DNA of 64,000 nt. Source: Mesorhizobium sp. GTDB taxonomy: Bacteria; Pseudomonadota; Alphaproteobacteria; Rhizobiales; Rhizobiaceae. A program made the translations under genes and the position numbers. Of the stretch, positions 20,993-30,804 are shown piece by piece. The first letter of the stretch is position 1. Each line of letters opens with the position of its first letter. The notes below the pieces were generated by a model. The model saw only the letters and a list, made by a program, of their open reading frames with translations. It did no database searches and had not been told where the DNA came from. The stretch lies in the NCBI GenBank assembly GCA_004020315.1, contig SAQG01000002.1, positions 186,001 to 250,000 of the forward strand, in the 5' to 3' direction.

Positions 20993-21598
20993 TCAATTCG
21001 TCTTGGCTTTCTCGTCGCCCGGCAGAACGTAGTCCGTCCCTTCCCATGGCGAGAGAAAATCGAAATTGCGGAATTCCTGCTTGAGCTCGACCGGCTCATA
21101 GATGACGCGCTTGGCCTCGTCGTCGTAGCGTACCTCGACGAAACCGGTCAGCGGGAAATCCTTGCGCAGCGGATGACCCTCGAAGCCGTAATCGGTCAAT
21201 ATCCGCCGCAGATCGGGATGGCCCGAAAACAGCACGCCATAGAGATCGTAGGTTTCGCGTTCGAACCAGTCGGCGCCGGGATAAACGCCGGTGATCGACG
21301 GCACCACCGTCTCCTCGTCGGCCTGAACCTTAATGCGGATGCGAATATTCTGCTTCGGCGACAGCAGATGATAGACGACGTCGAAGCGCTTGGCCCGCGA
21401 CGGATAATCGGCGCCGCAGACGTCGATGATCGAGATGAACTGGCAGTTTTTATCGTCGCGCAGGAAGGTTACCACCTCGATCAGATCGTGCGGTTCGACA
21501 GAGATGGTGAGTTCGCCATAGGCAAACACCGCATTGCCGATCCGGCCGCTCAGCTTCTCGCCGAGATAGGTCGAGAGTTCATTCAATGACAGGCTCAT
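20993..21598 (-). CDS. nuoC: NADH-quinone oxidoreductase subunit C
   Basis: A 201-residue peripheral-arm subunit. The family signature [20 protein letters not shown] is present, followed by the C-terminal [20 protein letters not shown]. The ATG at 21598 ([15 protein letters not shown]) is preferred. A GTG at 21610 overlapping the nuoB stop is possible and would add four residues. NuoC is separate from NuoD here, unlike the fused NuoCD of E. coli. Confidence 0.96.
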   Translation of the reverse strand: MSLSLNELSTYLGEKLSGRIGNAVFAYGELTISVEPHDLIEVVTFLRDDKNCQFISIIDVCGADYPSRAKRFDVVYHLLSPKQNIRIRIKVQADEETVVPSITGVYPGADWFERETYDLYGVLFSGHPDLRRILTDYGFEGHPLRKDFPLTGFVEVRYDDEAKRVIYEPVELKQEFRNFDFLSPWEGTDYVLPGDEKAKTN

Positions 21599-21606
21599 TA
21601 TCCCGC

Positions 21607-22544
<938 letters not shown>

Positions 22545-22879
22545 GCTGCAGCTTTCCGTTGGCGGCCAATCCACTCTGATTACAGCACCGGACCCACTTG
22601 CGGAAGCGTGACAGTTTAACCACTGAACCGTTTTAGGGGGCTCTATGCTGCAACGCGGCGAGGGTTAGCGCAGGGCTTTCGGCGAAGCAAGTCAAACCTT
22701 GTTCAAAACACGGTGCTGGACGGCATAACCGGATAAACTGGTCTGATCCGCTCCTGTTTGATTTCCTTCGTTTTTTACTCCACTTTTCTCTCCTGACATA
22801 GATGCCGCCAAAACCCTGCTAGCATGGCGCGGAATCATCGCTCCAACCCCTGGTCGAACACCAACAGAGTGCCGTCTGC
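22545..22879. other. Divergent promoter region, nuo operon and winged-helix glycosylase gene
   Basis: This 335-bp region lies between two divergent genes and must contain the nuo promoter on the minus strand. A TTGACT hexamer read on the minus strand near 22690 is a possible -35 box, but no clear -10 box follows at good spacing, so no promoter is assigned. No small gene or terminator was seen. Confidence 0.5.
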
Positions 22880-24079
22880 ATGAAGGAAAACATCTCGCTC
22901 GCCATGGCCCGGCGCATCGCGCTTGCCGCCCAGGGGTTTGCCGATCCTCGCCCTAACAGCACACCTGATCGTCGCCATCTGGCCCGTGTTCTTGGCCGGA
23001 CTGGCTTGCTGCAGATCGATTCTGTCAGCGCGGTGGTGCGTGCTCACTATATGCCGCTCTATTCGCGGCTTGGCCCCTACCCGCTTGCGCTGCTCGACAA
23101 CGCCGCGGTGACGCGCAAGCGCAGGGTCTTCGAATATTGGGCGCATGAGGCCTCCTTTCTACCGGTCGAGACCTATCCACTGATGCGCTGGCGCATGGAG
23201 CGGGCTGAACGTGGCGAGGAAATGTATAACGGGCTGGCCAAGTGGGGCCGCGAACGCGCCACCTACATTGAAGACATCTATCGCGAGGTCGTTGAACGCG
23301 GCCCGATCGCCGCCTCCGCGCTGGAAGGCCAGAAAGGCTCCGGCGGCTGGTGGGGCTGGAGCGACGCCAAGCGCGCTTTCGAATGGCTATTCTGGGCCGG
23401 CCGTATCACCACGGCGTCGCGTCGTGGCTTCGAGCGGCTCTATGATCTGCCGGAGCGCGTGCTGCCGCCGGCGATACTTGCCCTGCCGGTGCCCTCGCCT
23501 GAGGATGCGCACCGCGAATTGCTGCGCATTTCCGCCCGCGCTCACGGCGTCGCGACGGCGGGCGACCTGCGCGACTATTTCCGCCTCTCTCCCGCCGACA
23601 TCAAGGGCCGTATCGAGGAACTGGTCGAGGCCGGCGACCTCTTGCCGTTGAGCGTGGAAGGCTGGAGCAAGCCCGTCTATCTCCACAAGGACGCCCGTGT
23701 TCCGCGCAAGATCGAGGCGCGTGCGCTGCTCGCTCCGTTCGATCCCGTCGTCTTCGAGCGTGCGCGTACGGAAAGGCTGTTCGACTTCCGCTATCGCATC
23801 GAGATCTACACCCCGGCCGAAAAACGCCAGTACGGCTACTATGTGCTGCCGTTCCTGCTCGGCGAAAAGATCGTGGCGCGCATCGATCTCAAGGCCGACC
23901 GCCCGGCCGGCGTTCTGCGCGTCCATGCCGCCTACGCGGAGCCCGGCGCCCCACCGCAAACCGCCGCGCAACTCTTCGAGGAGTTGAAGCTGATGCAGGG
24001 GTGGCTCGGCCTCGAACGCATCGAGGTGACGCCGGCCGGTGATTTGGGTTCGGCTCTCGCCAACATTGCCGAGTCGTAG
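22880..24079 (+). CDS. YcaQ/AlkX-type winged-helix DNA glycosylase
   Basis: A 399-residue member of the HTH_42 (COG3214) family. E. coli YcaQ of this family removes bulky and crosslinked bases from DNA. Visible family segments: an N-terminal helix (SLAMARRIALAAQGF), LLQIDSVSAVVRAHYMPLYSRLG, and a central EYWAHEASFLP with the acidic and histidine residues of the active site. Near the C-terminus are LLAPFDPVVFERARTERLF and AEKRQYGYYVLPFL. It stands alone, divergent from nuoA and upstream of the cobalamin riboswitch, and has no visible relation to either. Confidence 0.88.
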   Translation: MKENISLAMARRIALAAQGFADPRPNSTPDRRHLARVLGRTGLLQIDSVSAVVRAHYMPLYSRLGPYPLALLDNAAVTRKRRVFEYWAHEASFLPVETYPLMRWRMERAERGEEMYNGLAKWGRERATYIEDIYREVVERGPIAASALEGQKGSGGWWGWSDAKRAFEWLFWAGRITTASRRGFERLYDLPERVLPPAILALPVPSPEDAHRELLRISARAHGVATAGDLRDYFRLSPADIKGRIEELVEAGDLLPLSVEGWSKPVYLHKDARVPRKIEARALLAPFDPVVFERARTERLFDFRYRIEIYTPAEKRQYGYYVLPFLLGEKIVARIDLKADRPAGVLRVHAAYAEPGAPPQTAAQLFEELKLMQGWLGLERIEVTPAGDLGSALANIAES

Positions 24080-24121
24080 ACGTGCGTTGACACGACTGCC
24101 TTCAGAAGCCTAAATCCGGTT

Positions 24122-24300
24122 TAGACGGTCTCCTCTCGGCAAAGGGAGGAGCCAAGAGGGAATGCGGTGCGAAATCTCGATTTCAAATCCGCGGCTGTCC
24201 CCGCAACTGTAAGCGACGAGCCAAGGCCGAAAACCACTGGGACGGTCCCGGGAAGGCGGCACCAAGGCGACGACCCGCGAGCCAGGAGACCTGCCGTCTA
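24122..24300 (+). promoter_or_regulatory. Adenosylcobalamin riboswitch
   Basis: The closing stem P1 is a perfect 7-bp match (TAGACGG at 24122-24128 with CCGTCTA at 24294-24300). Inside are the conserved blocks: AAGAGGGAA, CCGCAACTGTAAGCGACG, the CCACTGG B12-box region, GGGAAGG, and GAGCCAGGAGACCTGCC at the 3' side. It ends about 40 bp before the ribosome site of the DUF1636 gene. It is expected to switch off translation or transcription of the cob genes when coenzyme B12 is plentiful. Confidence 0.96.
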
Positions 24301-24350
24301 GGACATAAGAATCCGATCGCCTGGCGGGTTTTCCGGGCAAGGAGCCTGAT

Positions 24351-24785
24351 TTGGAACGCGACAGCAGTTTTTCGGCTGAGACAGCGGACGTTTTGTCCGG
24401 CGAGAGTGATGCCTTGGCCGGCGTCACCGTGATCGTCTGCGCCTCCTGCCGCGATGAGACCGGCTCCGATGGTCATCCCCGCGCCGGCGAACTGCTTGCC
24501 CAAGACACGCGCCGCGCCGCATCCGGCGAAAATATCCATATCCGCACCGTCGAATGCCTCGGCAACTGCAAGCGCCGCCTCAGCGCCGCGATCCTGCGCG
24601 ACGGCTGCTGGAGCTATGTCTTCGGCGACCTGACCGCGGCCAGCGGCGCCGATCTCGTCGCTGGCGCGAAGCTCTTCGCCACCTCAACGGACGGCCTCAT
24701 TCCATGGCGCGGCCGCCCCGATTGCCTGAAGCGCGGCCTCGTCGCCCGCATTCCTCCTCTCGACCTTTTAAAGGACCAGATATGA
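24351..24785 (+). CDS. DUF1636 family four-cysteine metal/Fe-S-like protein
   Basis: A 144-residue protein, first gene behind the cobalamin riboswitch. It starts at TTG (24351), supported by AAGGAG at 24339-24344 with 6-bp spacing; no ATG fits. Four cysteines are arranged C30-x2-C33 and C69-x3-C73 (CASC, CLGNC), the pattern of thioredoxin-like [2Fe-2S] ferredoxins. DUF1636 genes are known to sit next to cobW or other metal-supply genes. The stop overlaps the cobW start (ATGA). A role in delivering or sensing metal for cobaltochelatase is inference only. Confidence 0.88.
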   Translation: MERDSSFSAETADVLSGESDALAGVTVIVCASCRDETGSDGHPRAGELLAQDTRRAASGENIHIRTVECLGNCKRRLSAAILRDGCWSYVFGDLTAASGADLVAGAKLFATSTDGLIPWRGRPDCLKRGLVARIPPLDLLKDQI

Positions 24786-25819
24786 CCACTTCCGTCTCCC
24801 GCGTGCCCTGCACCGTCGTCACCGGCTTCCTCGGCGCCGGCAAGACGACGCTGATCCGCCATCTGCTCGAAAACGCGGGCGGCAAGCGGCTGGCCATCAT
24901 CGTCAACGAGTTCGGCGACATCGGCATCGACGGCGAGATCCTCAAGGGATGCGGCATCGACACCTGCCCCGAGGAAAACATCGTCGAGCTGGCCAATGGC
25001 TGCATCTGCTGCACCGTCGCCGACGATTTCGTCCCCGCACTTGACCAGATCCTGTCGCTGACGCCGAGGGTCGACCATATCCTGATCGAAACCTCCGGCC
25101 TCGCTTTGCCCAAGCCGCTGGTCCAGGCCTTCCAGTGGCCGTCGGTGAAGAGCCGGGTCACCGTCGACGGCGTCATTGCCGTGGTCGACGGACCGGCGCT
25201 GGCGGAAGGCCGCGTCGCCAACGACATGGACGCCCTGCAGGCGCAGCGCGCGCAGGACGAGACGCTCGATCATGACGATCCGGTCGAGGAGGTGTTCGAG
25301 GATCAGCTCGCCTGCGCCGACCTGATTATATTGTCGAAGAGCGATCTGATGGACGCCGCCGGCTCGGCCCGTGCCCATGCCATCATCGGCGAGCACGCCG
25401 CGCGCGCCGTCACGATCGTGCCGACCTCGCAAGGTAAGGTTGATCCGTCTGTGCTGCTCGGCCTCGGCCTCGCCGTCGAGGACGACATCGAGAACCGCAA
25501 GACCCACCACGACGACGAGCTCGACCATGAGCATGACGACTTCGACTCGTTCGTCATCGATATTCCATCGATCGCCAATCCCGATGAGCTGGCTTTGCGC
25601 GTCACCACGGCGGTGGAGGAAGAAAACGTGCTGCGCGTCAAGGGCTTCGTCGACGTCGGTGGCAAGCCGATGCGGCTGTTGCTGCAGGCTGTCGGTCCGC
25701 GCGTCAATCACTATTACGACCGCGCCTGGACCGCCGACGACGACCGCCGCTCGCGTCTCGTCGTCATCGGCCTGAAAGGGCTGAATCGCCCGGCCATCGA
25801 GCGTATTCTCGCCGGCTGA
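24782..25819 (+). CDS. cobW: CobW, GTPase of cobalamin biosynthesis (COG0523)
   Basis: A 345-residue G3E-family GTPase thought to supply metal, probably Co2+, to the cobalamin pathway. The P-loop GFLGAGKTT is at residues 15-23 and the metal-binding CxCC motif (CICC) at 74-77. A His/Asp-rich stretch near residues 235-255 (THHDDELDHEHDDFD) is a further metal-binding feature. The start at 24782 overlaps the DUF1636 stop; the longer open frame upstream is arginine-rich and lies inside that gene. cobN follows after 18 bp. Confidence 0.95.
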   Translation: MTTSVSRVPCTVVTGFLGAGKTTLIRHLLENAGGKRLAIIVNEFGDIGIDGEILKGCGIDTCPEENIVELANGCICCTVADDFVPALDQILSLTPRVDHILIETSGLALPKPLVQAFQWPSVKSRVTVDGVIAVVDGPALAEGRVANDMDALQAQRAQDETLDHDDPVEEVFEDQLACADLIILSKSDLMDAAGSARAHAIIGEHAARAVTIVPTSQGKVDPSVLLGLGLAVEDDIENRKTHHDDELDHEHDDFDSFVIDIPSIANPDELALRVTTAVEEENVLRVKGFVDVGGKPMRLLLQAVGPRVNHYYDRAWTADDDRRSRLVVIGLKGLNRPAIERILAG

Positions 25820-25837
25820 CCTCAGGCACGAGCCGCG

Positions 25838-28800
25838 ATGCACATCCTCACCACGACATCCGCCTCGCTCGACGATCTCGCCGAGCCTGTTGATCTCAGG
25901 CAGACGCCTGCGGATGTCGTGGCGCTGTCCTTCACCGACAGCGATCTGGCCGGGCTGGCGGCGGCGTGGAAAGCAGGTTCGGATCGCCTGCCTTCGATGC
26001 GGCTGGCGTCTTTACGCGACCTGCGTCATCCGATGTCAGTCGACCTGTGGATCGACAGCGTCGCCCGGCACGCGAAGGTTATTTTGGTTCGCATCCTCGG
26101 CGGTTACGACTGGTGGCGTTATGGCTGCGACCAGCTTGCCTCGACCGCCCGCGCCCGCGGCATAAAACTGGCGCTGCTGCCCGGCGAATGCCGCGACGAG
26201 GATCTGCGGCTGATCGAATGCTCGACGCTGCCGCGCCAAGAGCTAGACGGACTGCTCGACTATTTCCGCGAGGGCGGCCCGGACAATATGACGGCGCTGG
26301 TGCAGAGGCTGGCAAGTCTCGCCGGATCAGGTGTGGCGGTCGCTGAACCTGTCAGCGTGCCAAAGGCCGGCTACTATCAACCGGGACTGGGAGTCGTCGA
26401 GCGCGATGCCCCCCTCGAGGGGCGGCCGCAGGCCGGGGGTGGGGTCGCCTGTGAAGCGCGCTTGCAGAAAGAAACGTCGCGCACTGCCGCAACGACCCCA
26501 CCCGGCCCTGCGGGCTATCCTCCTCTTGAGGGGGAGGGAGAGCTGGCGCCTGTCATCCCCATTCTCTTCTACCGCTCGATGCTGCTCGCCGCCGATGTGG
26601 CGCCCATCGACGCCCTTTTTGAAGCGCTGCGACAGCGCGGCATGATCCCCGTCCCCATCTTCGTCTCCAGCTTGAAAGACCCGGCCTCGCTCGCGTTTGT
26701 CGAAACCGCGCTTGCCACGCGTAAGCCGGCGGCCATTATCACCGCGACAGCCTTCGCCTCTGGTGCTGAGCCCGGCATCGAAACCCTCTTCGACCGCGCC
26801 GGCGTGCCGGTGTTCCAGGTCATCGTCGCGACGACGCGCCGTGACATCTGGCAGGACAACCAGCGCGGCCTGGCGCCCGCCGACCTTGCCATGCATGTCG
26901 TCCTGCCGGAACTCGACGGCCGCATTCTCGCCGGCGCCATTTCCTTCAAGGGCGAAAGCGAAACCGACCCGGCACTGGCCTTTCGCGCCTTTGCCAATCG
27001 GCCGGAGCCGGACCGCGTGGCGCAGGTGGTGAACCGTGTCGAAACCTTCATCCGCCTGCAGCGAACGCCGCGTGCGGAACGCAAGCTCGCGATCCTGATC
27101 CCCGATTATCCGAGCGCACCCGGCCGCACCGGCTATGCCGTCGGCCTCGACGTGCCGTCCAGCGTGCTGGCCATGCTGCACGACCTGAGCGAACAGGGCT
27201 ATGCCGTTGAAGGGATTCCGCAAACGCCGCGCGCGTTGCTGGATGAGTTGGAAAAGGGCGGCCATGGATTGAGCATGGACGACTATCGCGCTTTTTCCCG
27301 GGAACTCCCGGCTGAGGCACTGAAGATCGTCGAAGAAGCTTGGAAGGAGCCAGTGGGGGGCGCGACGGAGCACCAACCTTCGAGTCTGGCGAACAGCAGA
27401 CACTTCCCCTTCCGCGCCGCCAGCTTCGGCGACATCACCGTGGCGCTGGCGCCTGATCGCGGGCGCTCTGCCGACCGCCGCGCCGACTACCACGACCCGA
27501 CATTGCCGCCGCGTCATGCGCTGATCGCCTTCGGCCTGTGGCTGCGCAAGACAGTCGGTGTCCATGCCCTCGTCCATGTCGGCGCCCACGGCACGCTGGA
27601 ATGGCTGCCCGGCAAGACCGTGGCGCTGAGCGAAAACTGTTTTCCCGAGATCGTCACCGGCCCCCTGCCCGTCATCTATCCCTTCATCATCTCCAACCCG
27701 GGCGAGGCAGCACAGGCCAAACGGCGCATTGCCGCCGTGACCCTCGGCCATTTGCCGCCGCCGCTGACCGGCGCCGGGCTGGACGAAAACCAGCACCAGC
27801 TTGAACGGCTGGTCGACGAATATGCCCAGGCTGACGGGTTCGACCGCCGCCGCCGCGACCGCCTGGCGAAGCTGATCGTCGAAACGGCGCAAAAGACCGG
27901 CCTTGCCTCCGAAGCTGGCGTGGCCATTACCGACGCCCCTGACGAAGCGCTGCGCCGCATCGACGCCTGGCTTTGCGACCTCAAGGATTTTGCTATCAAG
28001 GACGGCCTGCATATCTATGGCCGTTCGCCCGAGAGCGAGGCCGATCCGCTGCGTCGGCGAAGTGCGGCGGCCGAGAAGTCAGCACTGATCGCGGCCCTCG
28101 ACGGCCGCCATGTCACTGCCGGTCCTGCCGGTGCCCCCGCGCGTGGCCGTCGCGATGTCCTGCCCACCGGCCGCAACCTATTCACATCAGACCCACGCAC
28201 CATGCCGACGCCGACATCCTTCGATCTCGGCAGGGCGGCGTCCGACGAGGTCTTGCGCAGCTACATGCAATCGCATGGCGACTGGCCGCGTTCGCTGGTC
28301 ATCGACCTGTGGGGCTCGGCCTCGCTGCGCACCGGCGGCGAGGAGATCGCGCAAGGCCTGGCGCTGATGGGCTGCCGGCCGCAATGGGATTCAACCACCG
28401 GCCGCGTCACCGGCATCGAGGTGCTGCCGCCGGCCACCCTTGGCCGCCCGCGCGTCGATGTCACCTGGCGCATTTCAGGCCTGTTCCGTGACATGTTCCC
28501 GACCCAGATCGCGCTGATCGATGCGGCCGCCAATGCCGTCGCCGCCCGCGACGAGGACGCGTCCGAAAACCCGCTTGCGGCAAAAACCCGCGCAGACGGA
28601 AAGGTTAGCCCGCGCATATTCGGCACCTCGCCAGGCACCTACGGCGCCGGCGTCGAGGATTTGCTGGCGAGCGGCGACTGGGCCGCGCGCGAGGAAATCG
28701 GCCGCGCCTATCTCGACGCCACCTCGCATGCCTATGGCGGCGCCGAGGGCGAAGGTATTTCAGCGCCCGGCGCGTTCGAGGATCGTATCTCCGAGGCCGA

Positions 28801-29323
28801 CCTTCTCGTCCATACGGGAGATGACCCCGGCCGCGACATTTTGGAAGGCTCCGCCGACGTCGCCTTCATCGGCGGTTTTTCAGCGGCGCTTGCGGCACTC
28901 GGCAAGAACGCCGACGTGATCGTCCTCGACACCACGGACCCGCAAAAGCCGAAGCCGCGTTCGATCAGTGACGCCGTGTCCCGGGTCGTGCGCGCGCGTG
29001 CCGTCAATCCGCGCTTCATTGCCGGCCAGATGCGGCACGGCCCACGCGGCGCCTCGGAATTCGCCGAGACAGTCGACCGGCTGGTCGGTTTCGCCGAGAC
29101 CACCCATGCCATATCGGGCACGCTGATCGAGGCTGTGCACGACGCCTATCTCGGCGACCCCCTGGTTCGCGCCTTCATCCTGCGCGAAAATCCTTCCGCC
29201 GCGAAAGTCATCGCCGAGCGCTTATTGTCGGCACGGCGGCGCGGTCTGTGGCACCCGCTGCGCAATTCCATCGACGACGATCTCGCCGCCTTGATCGCCG
29301 AAGCCCAGGGGGTGGCGGCATGA
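25838..29323 (+). CDS. cobN: Aerobic cobaltochelatase subunit CobN, with in-frame repeat insertion
   Basis: The large subunit (1161 residues) of the ATP-dependent CobNST chelatase that inserts Co2+ into hydrogenobyrinate a,c-diamide. CobN/magnesium-chelatase H signatures are present: VHVGAHGTLEWLPGKTVAL near residue 575, and in the C-terminal third FGTSPGTYGAGVEDL and the SHAYG region. Residues 190-234 are encoded by a palindromic repeat element and read as low-complexity sequence (RDAPLEGRPQAGGG ... PPGPAGYPPLEGEGE). This lies between the N-terminal domain and the PVIPILFYRS strand, probably in a surface loop. The chelatase partners cobS and cobT are not in the window. The stop overlaps cobG (ATGA). 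Confidence 0.95.
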   Translation: MHILTTTSASLDDLAEPVDLRQTPADVVALSFTDSDLAGLAAAWKAGSDRLPSMRLASLRDLRHPMSVDLWIDSVARHAKVILVRILGGYDWWRYGCDQLASTARARGIKLALLPGECRDEDLRLIECSTLPRQELDGLLDYFREGGPDNMTALVQRLASLAGSGVAVAEPVSVPKAGYYQPGLGVVERDAPLEGRPQAGGGVACEARLQKETSRTAATTPPGPAGYPPLEGEGELAPVIPILFYRSMLLAADVAPIDALFEALRQRGMIPVPIFVSSLKDPASLAFVETALATRKPAAIITATAFASGAEPGIETLFDRAGVPVFQVIVATTRRDIWQDNQRGLAPADLAMHVVLPELDGRILAGAISFKGESETDPALAFRAFANRPEPDRVAQVVNRVETFIRLQRTPRAERKLAILIPDYPSAPGRTGYAVGLDVPSSVLAMLHDLSEQGYAVEGIPQTPRALLDELEKGGHGLSMDDYRAFSRELPAEALKIVEEAWKEPVGGATEHQPSSLANSRHFPFRAASFGDITVALAPDRGRSADRRADYHDPTLPPRHALIAFGLWLRKTVGVHALVHVGAHGTLEWLPGKTVALSENCFPEIVTGPLPVIYPFIISNPGEAAQAKRRIAAVTLGHLPPPLTGAGLDENQHQLERLVDEYAQADGFDRRRRDRLAKLIVETAQKTGLASEAGVAITDAPDEALRRIDAWLCDLKDFAIKDGLHIYGRSPESEADPLRRRSAAAEKSALIAALDGRHVTAGPAGAPARGRRDVLPTGRNLFTSDPRTMPTPTSFDLGRAASDEVLRSYMQSHGDWPRSLVIDLWGSASLRTGGEEIAQGLALMGCRPQWDSTTGRVTGIEVLPPATLGRPRVDVTWRISGLFRDMFPTQIALIDAAANAVAARDEDASENPLAAKTRADGKVSPRIFGTSPGTYGAGVEDLLASGDWAAREEIGRAYLDATSHAYGGAEGEGISAPGAFEDRISEADLLVHTGDDPGRDILEGSADVAFIGGFSAALAALGKNADVIVLDTTDPQKPKPRSISDAVSRVVRARAVNPRFIAGQMRHGPRGASEFAETVDRLVGFAETTHAISGTLIEAVHDAYLGDPLVRAFILRENPSAAKVIAERLLSARRRGLWHPLRNSIDDDLAALIAEAQGVAA
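26405..26537. repeat. Palindromic repeat element inside cobN
   Basis: The two ends, 26405-26447 and 26493-26537, are imperfect inverted copies of each other. Each outer end carries a CCCCCTC-type box and each inner end a GGGTGGGGTCG/CGACCCCACCC block; about 45 bp separate them. It is read through in frame. Its ends resemble intergenic palindromes I remember from Mesorhizobium; membership was not tested. Confidence 0.85.
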
Positions 29324-30804
29324 ACGCCTTCTCCCGACGCGGCGCCTGCCCCGCTCTGTCCGCGCCGATGGAGACCGGCGACGGCCTTCTGGTGCGGCTC
29401 AACCCGGTCGCTGGAGGACTCTCGTCGAAATCCTTGATCGGACTCGGTGAATCCGCCTTGCGGCACGGCAACGGCATCATGGAAGTGACCGCCCGCGGCA
29501 GCCTGCAGATACGCGGGCTGACGCAGGCGAGCGCGCAGCTGCTAGCGATGGAGGTCGACACTCTCGGCATCGCCGTGCGCACCGGCGTGCCGGTCGAGAC
29601 CGGCCCGCTGGCCGGGCTCGACCCCAAGGAGATCGCCGACCCGCGCCCACTGGCGGAGCGGATTCGCAAAGCCATTGAGGATGCCCGGCTGGCGCAACGC
29701 CTTGGGCCGAAGGTTTCTGTCATTGTCGATGGCGGCGGCCGGCTGACAATGAACGCGGTTACGGCCGATGTCAGGCTGGCTGCGATGCGGACCGGTGCGG
29801 GAACGCAGTGGCAGGTGGCTGTCGCCGGCGACGGTCAGACTGCGACGCTACTCGGCACGGTCGAGGAAGATGCGGCCCGTGATATCGCCGTCGCCATTAT
29901 AAGGATGGTTGCCGAAAAAGGCCGCGAAGCTCATGCAAGGGATTTGACGGAGAGACAACTCACATCTCTCGCCAGTTGGCACTCTTTCGCGCCCCCCTCT
30001 GTCCTGCCGGACATCTCCCCCACGAGGGGGGAGATTGCGCCCTCATTTCCGCTTTCGCCAATCGCCAAAGGTGCTGAGGTGGAGCCGCCGGCCAAGCTGC
30101 CGATCTCCCCCCAAGTGGGGGAGATGTCCGGCAGGACAGAGGGGGGCGCCGTAAAGCGCCTTCCTGTGCCGACTCGCTTCCCCATTGGCATTTTCGATCT
30201 GACAGATGGGCGCGCCCTCGGCATCGGCCTACCCTTCGGCAGCATGCCGGCGAAAAATCTCATCGATCTCACGCAACACGCCCTCACCCTTGGCGCGACC
30301 GAAATCCGCCTGGCGCCACAACGCACGCTGCTTTTCCTCGGCCTCTCCCCGACCGCCTGCCACTCGCTCCAGCAAGCCGCCGTCGCCCTCGGCTTCGTCA
30401 CCGACGCAGCCGATCCGCGCACGAAAATCGCCGCTTGCCCCGGTGCGCCGGCCTGCGCCTCCGGCCGGATCGCGACGCGCGACATCGCCGAGACCATCGC
30501 TGCACAAAACCGCGATATCCTCGATTCCTCGCTCACGCTGCACATTTCCGGCTGTGCCAAGGGCTGCGCCCATCCCGGCCAGGCGGCGCTGACACTGGTC
30601 GGCGGCGAAAACGGAGCCGGACTTGTCGTGGACGGGAGGGCGAAGGCCCTTCCTACCGGATACAGGGCGGGCTATGACGCCGCGCGCGGCATCGACAGCA
30701 TTGCAGCAGCGATCCGCAAAGCACGACTTCGAGGCGAGACCACCGCCGCCTGCCTCACAAGGCTTGGCGCGGGCGGTGTCGCCGAACTCTACCGACAGGA
30801 ATGA
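29320..30804 (+). CDS. cobG: Precorrin-3B synthase CobG, with in-frame repeat insertion
   Basis: A 494-residue oxygen-dependent monooxygenase that converts precorrin-3A to precorrin-3B, the ring-contraction setup of the aerobic pathway. The [4Fe-4S] ligands are intact: C373, C379, C412 and C416 (CPGAPAC and GCAKGC), as in sulfite/nitrite reductase-like proteins. Residues 224-277 are encoded by a palindromic element (FAPPSVLPDISPTRGE ... ISPQVGEMSGRTEGG), placed between the two ferredoxin-like halves. Without it the protein would be about 440 residues, close to known CobG. The ATG at 29320 overlaps the cobN stop. Confidence 0.93.
   Translation: MNAFSRRGACPALSAPMETGDGLLVRLNPVAGGLSSKSLIGLGESALRHGNGIMEVTARGSLQIRGLTQASAQLLAMEVDTLGIAVRTGVPVETGPLAGLDPKEIADPRPLAERIRKAIEDARLAQRLGPKVSVIVDGGGRLTMNAVTADVRLAAMRTGAGTQWQVAVAGDGQTATLLGTVEEDAARDIAVAIIRMVAEKGREAHARDLTERQLTSLASWHSFAPPSVLPDISPTRGEIAPSFPLSPIAKGAEVEPPAKLPISPQVGEMSGRTEGGAVKRLPVPTRFPIGIFDLTDGRALGIGLPFGSMPAKNLIDLTQHALTLGATEIRLAPQRTLLFLGLSPTACHSLQQAAVALGFVTDAADPRTKIAACPGAPACASGRIATRDIAETIAAQNRDILDSSLTLHISGCAKGCAHPGQAALTLVGGENGAGLVVDGRAKALPTGYRAGYDAARGIDSIAAAIRKARLRGETTAACLTRLGAGGVAELYRQE
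29989..30149. repeat. Long inverted-repeat element inside cobG
   Basis: Arms 29989-30036 and 30101-30149 are nearly perfect reverse complements over about 47 bp. They contain the boxes CTGTCCTGCCGGACATCTCC and CCCCACGAGGGGGG and are separated by a 64-bp core. The whole is read in frame and adds about 54 codons. It is a different sequence from the element in cobN. Confidence 0.92.

Noticed and set aside
27345..27420. Possible second insertion in cobN (GGATEHQPSSLANS region)
   Set aside because: A short unusual stretch, but no inverted ends or repeat boxes are visible; ordinary loop variation explains it.
30625..30665. GGGAGGGCGAAGGCCCTTCC-like palindrome near the end of cobG
   Set aside because: Small, and it lies in residues that read as normal CobG sequence; likely chance at high G+C.
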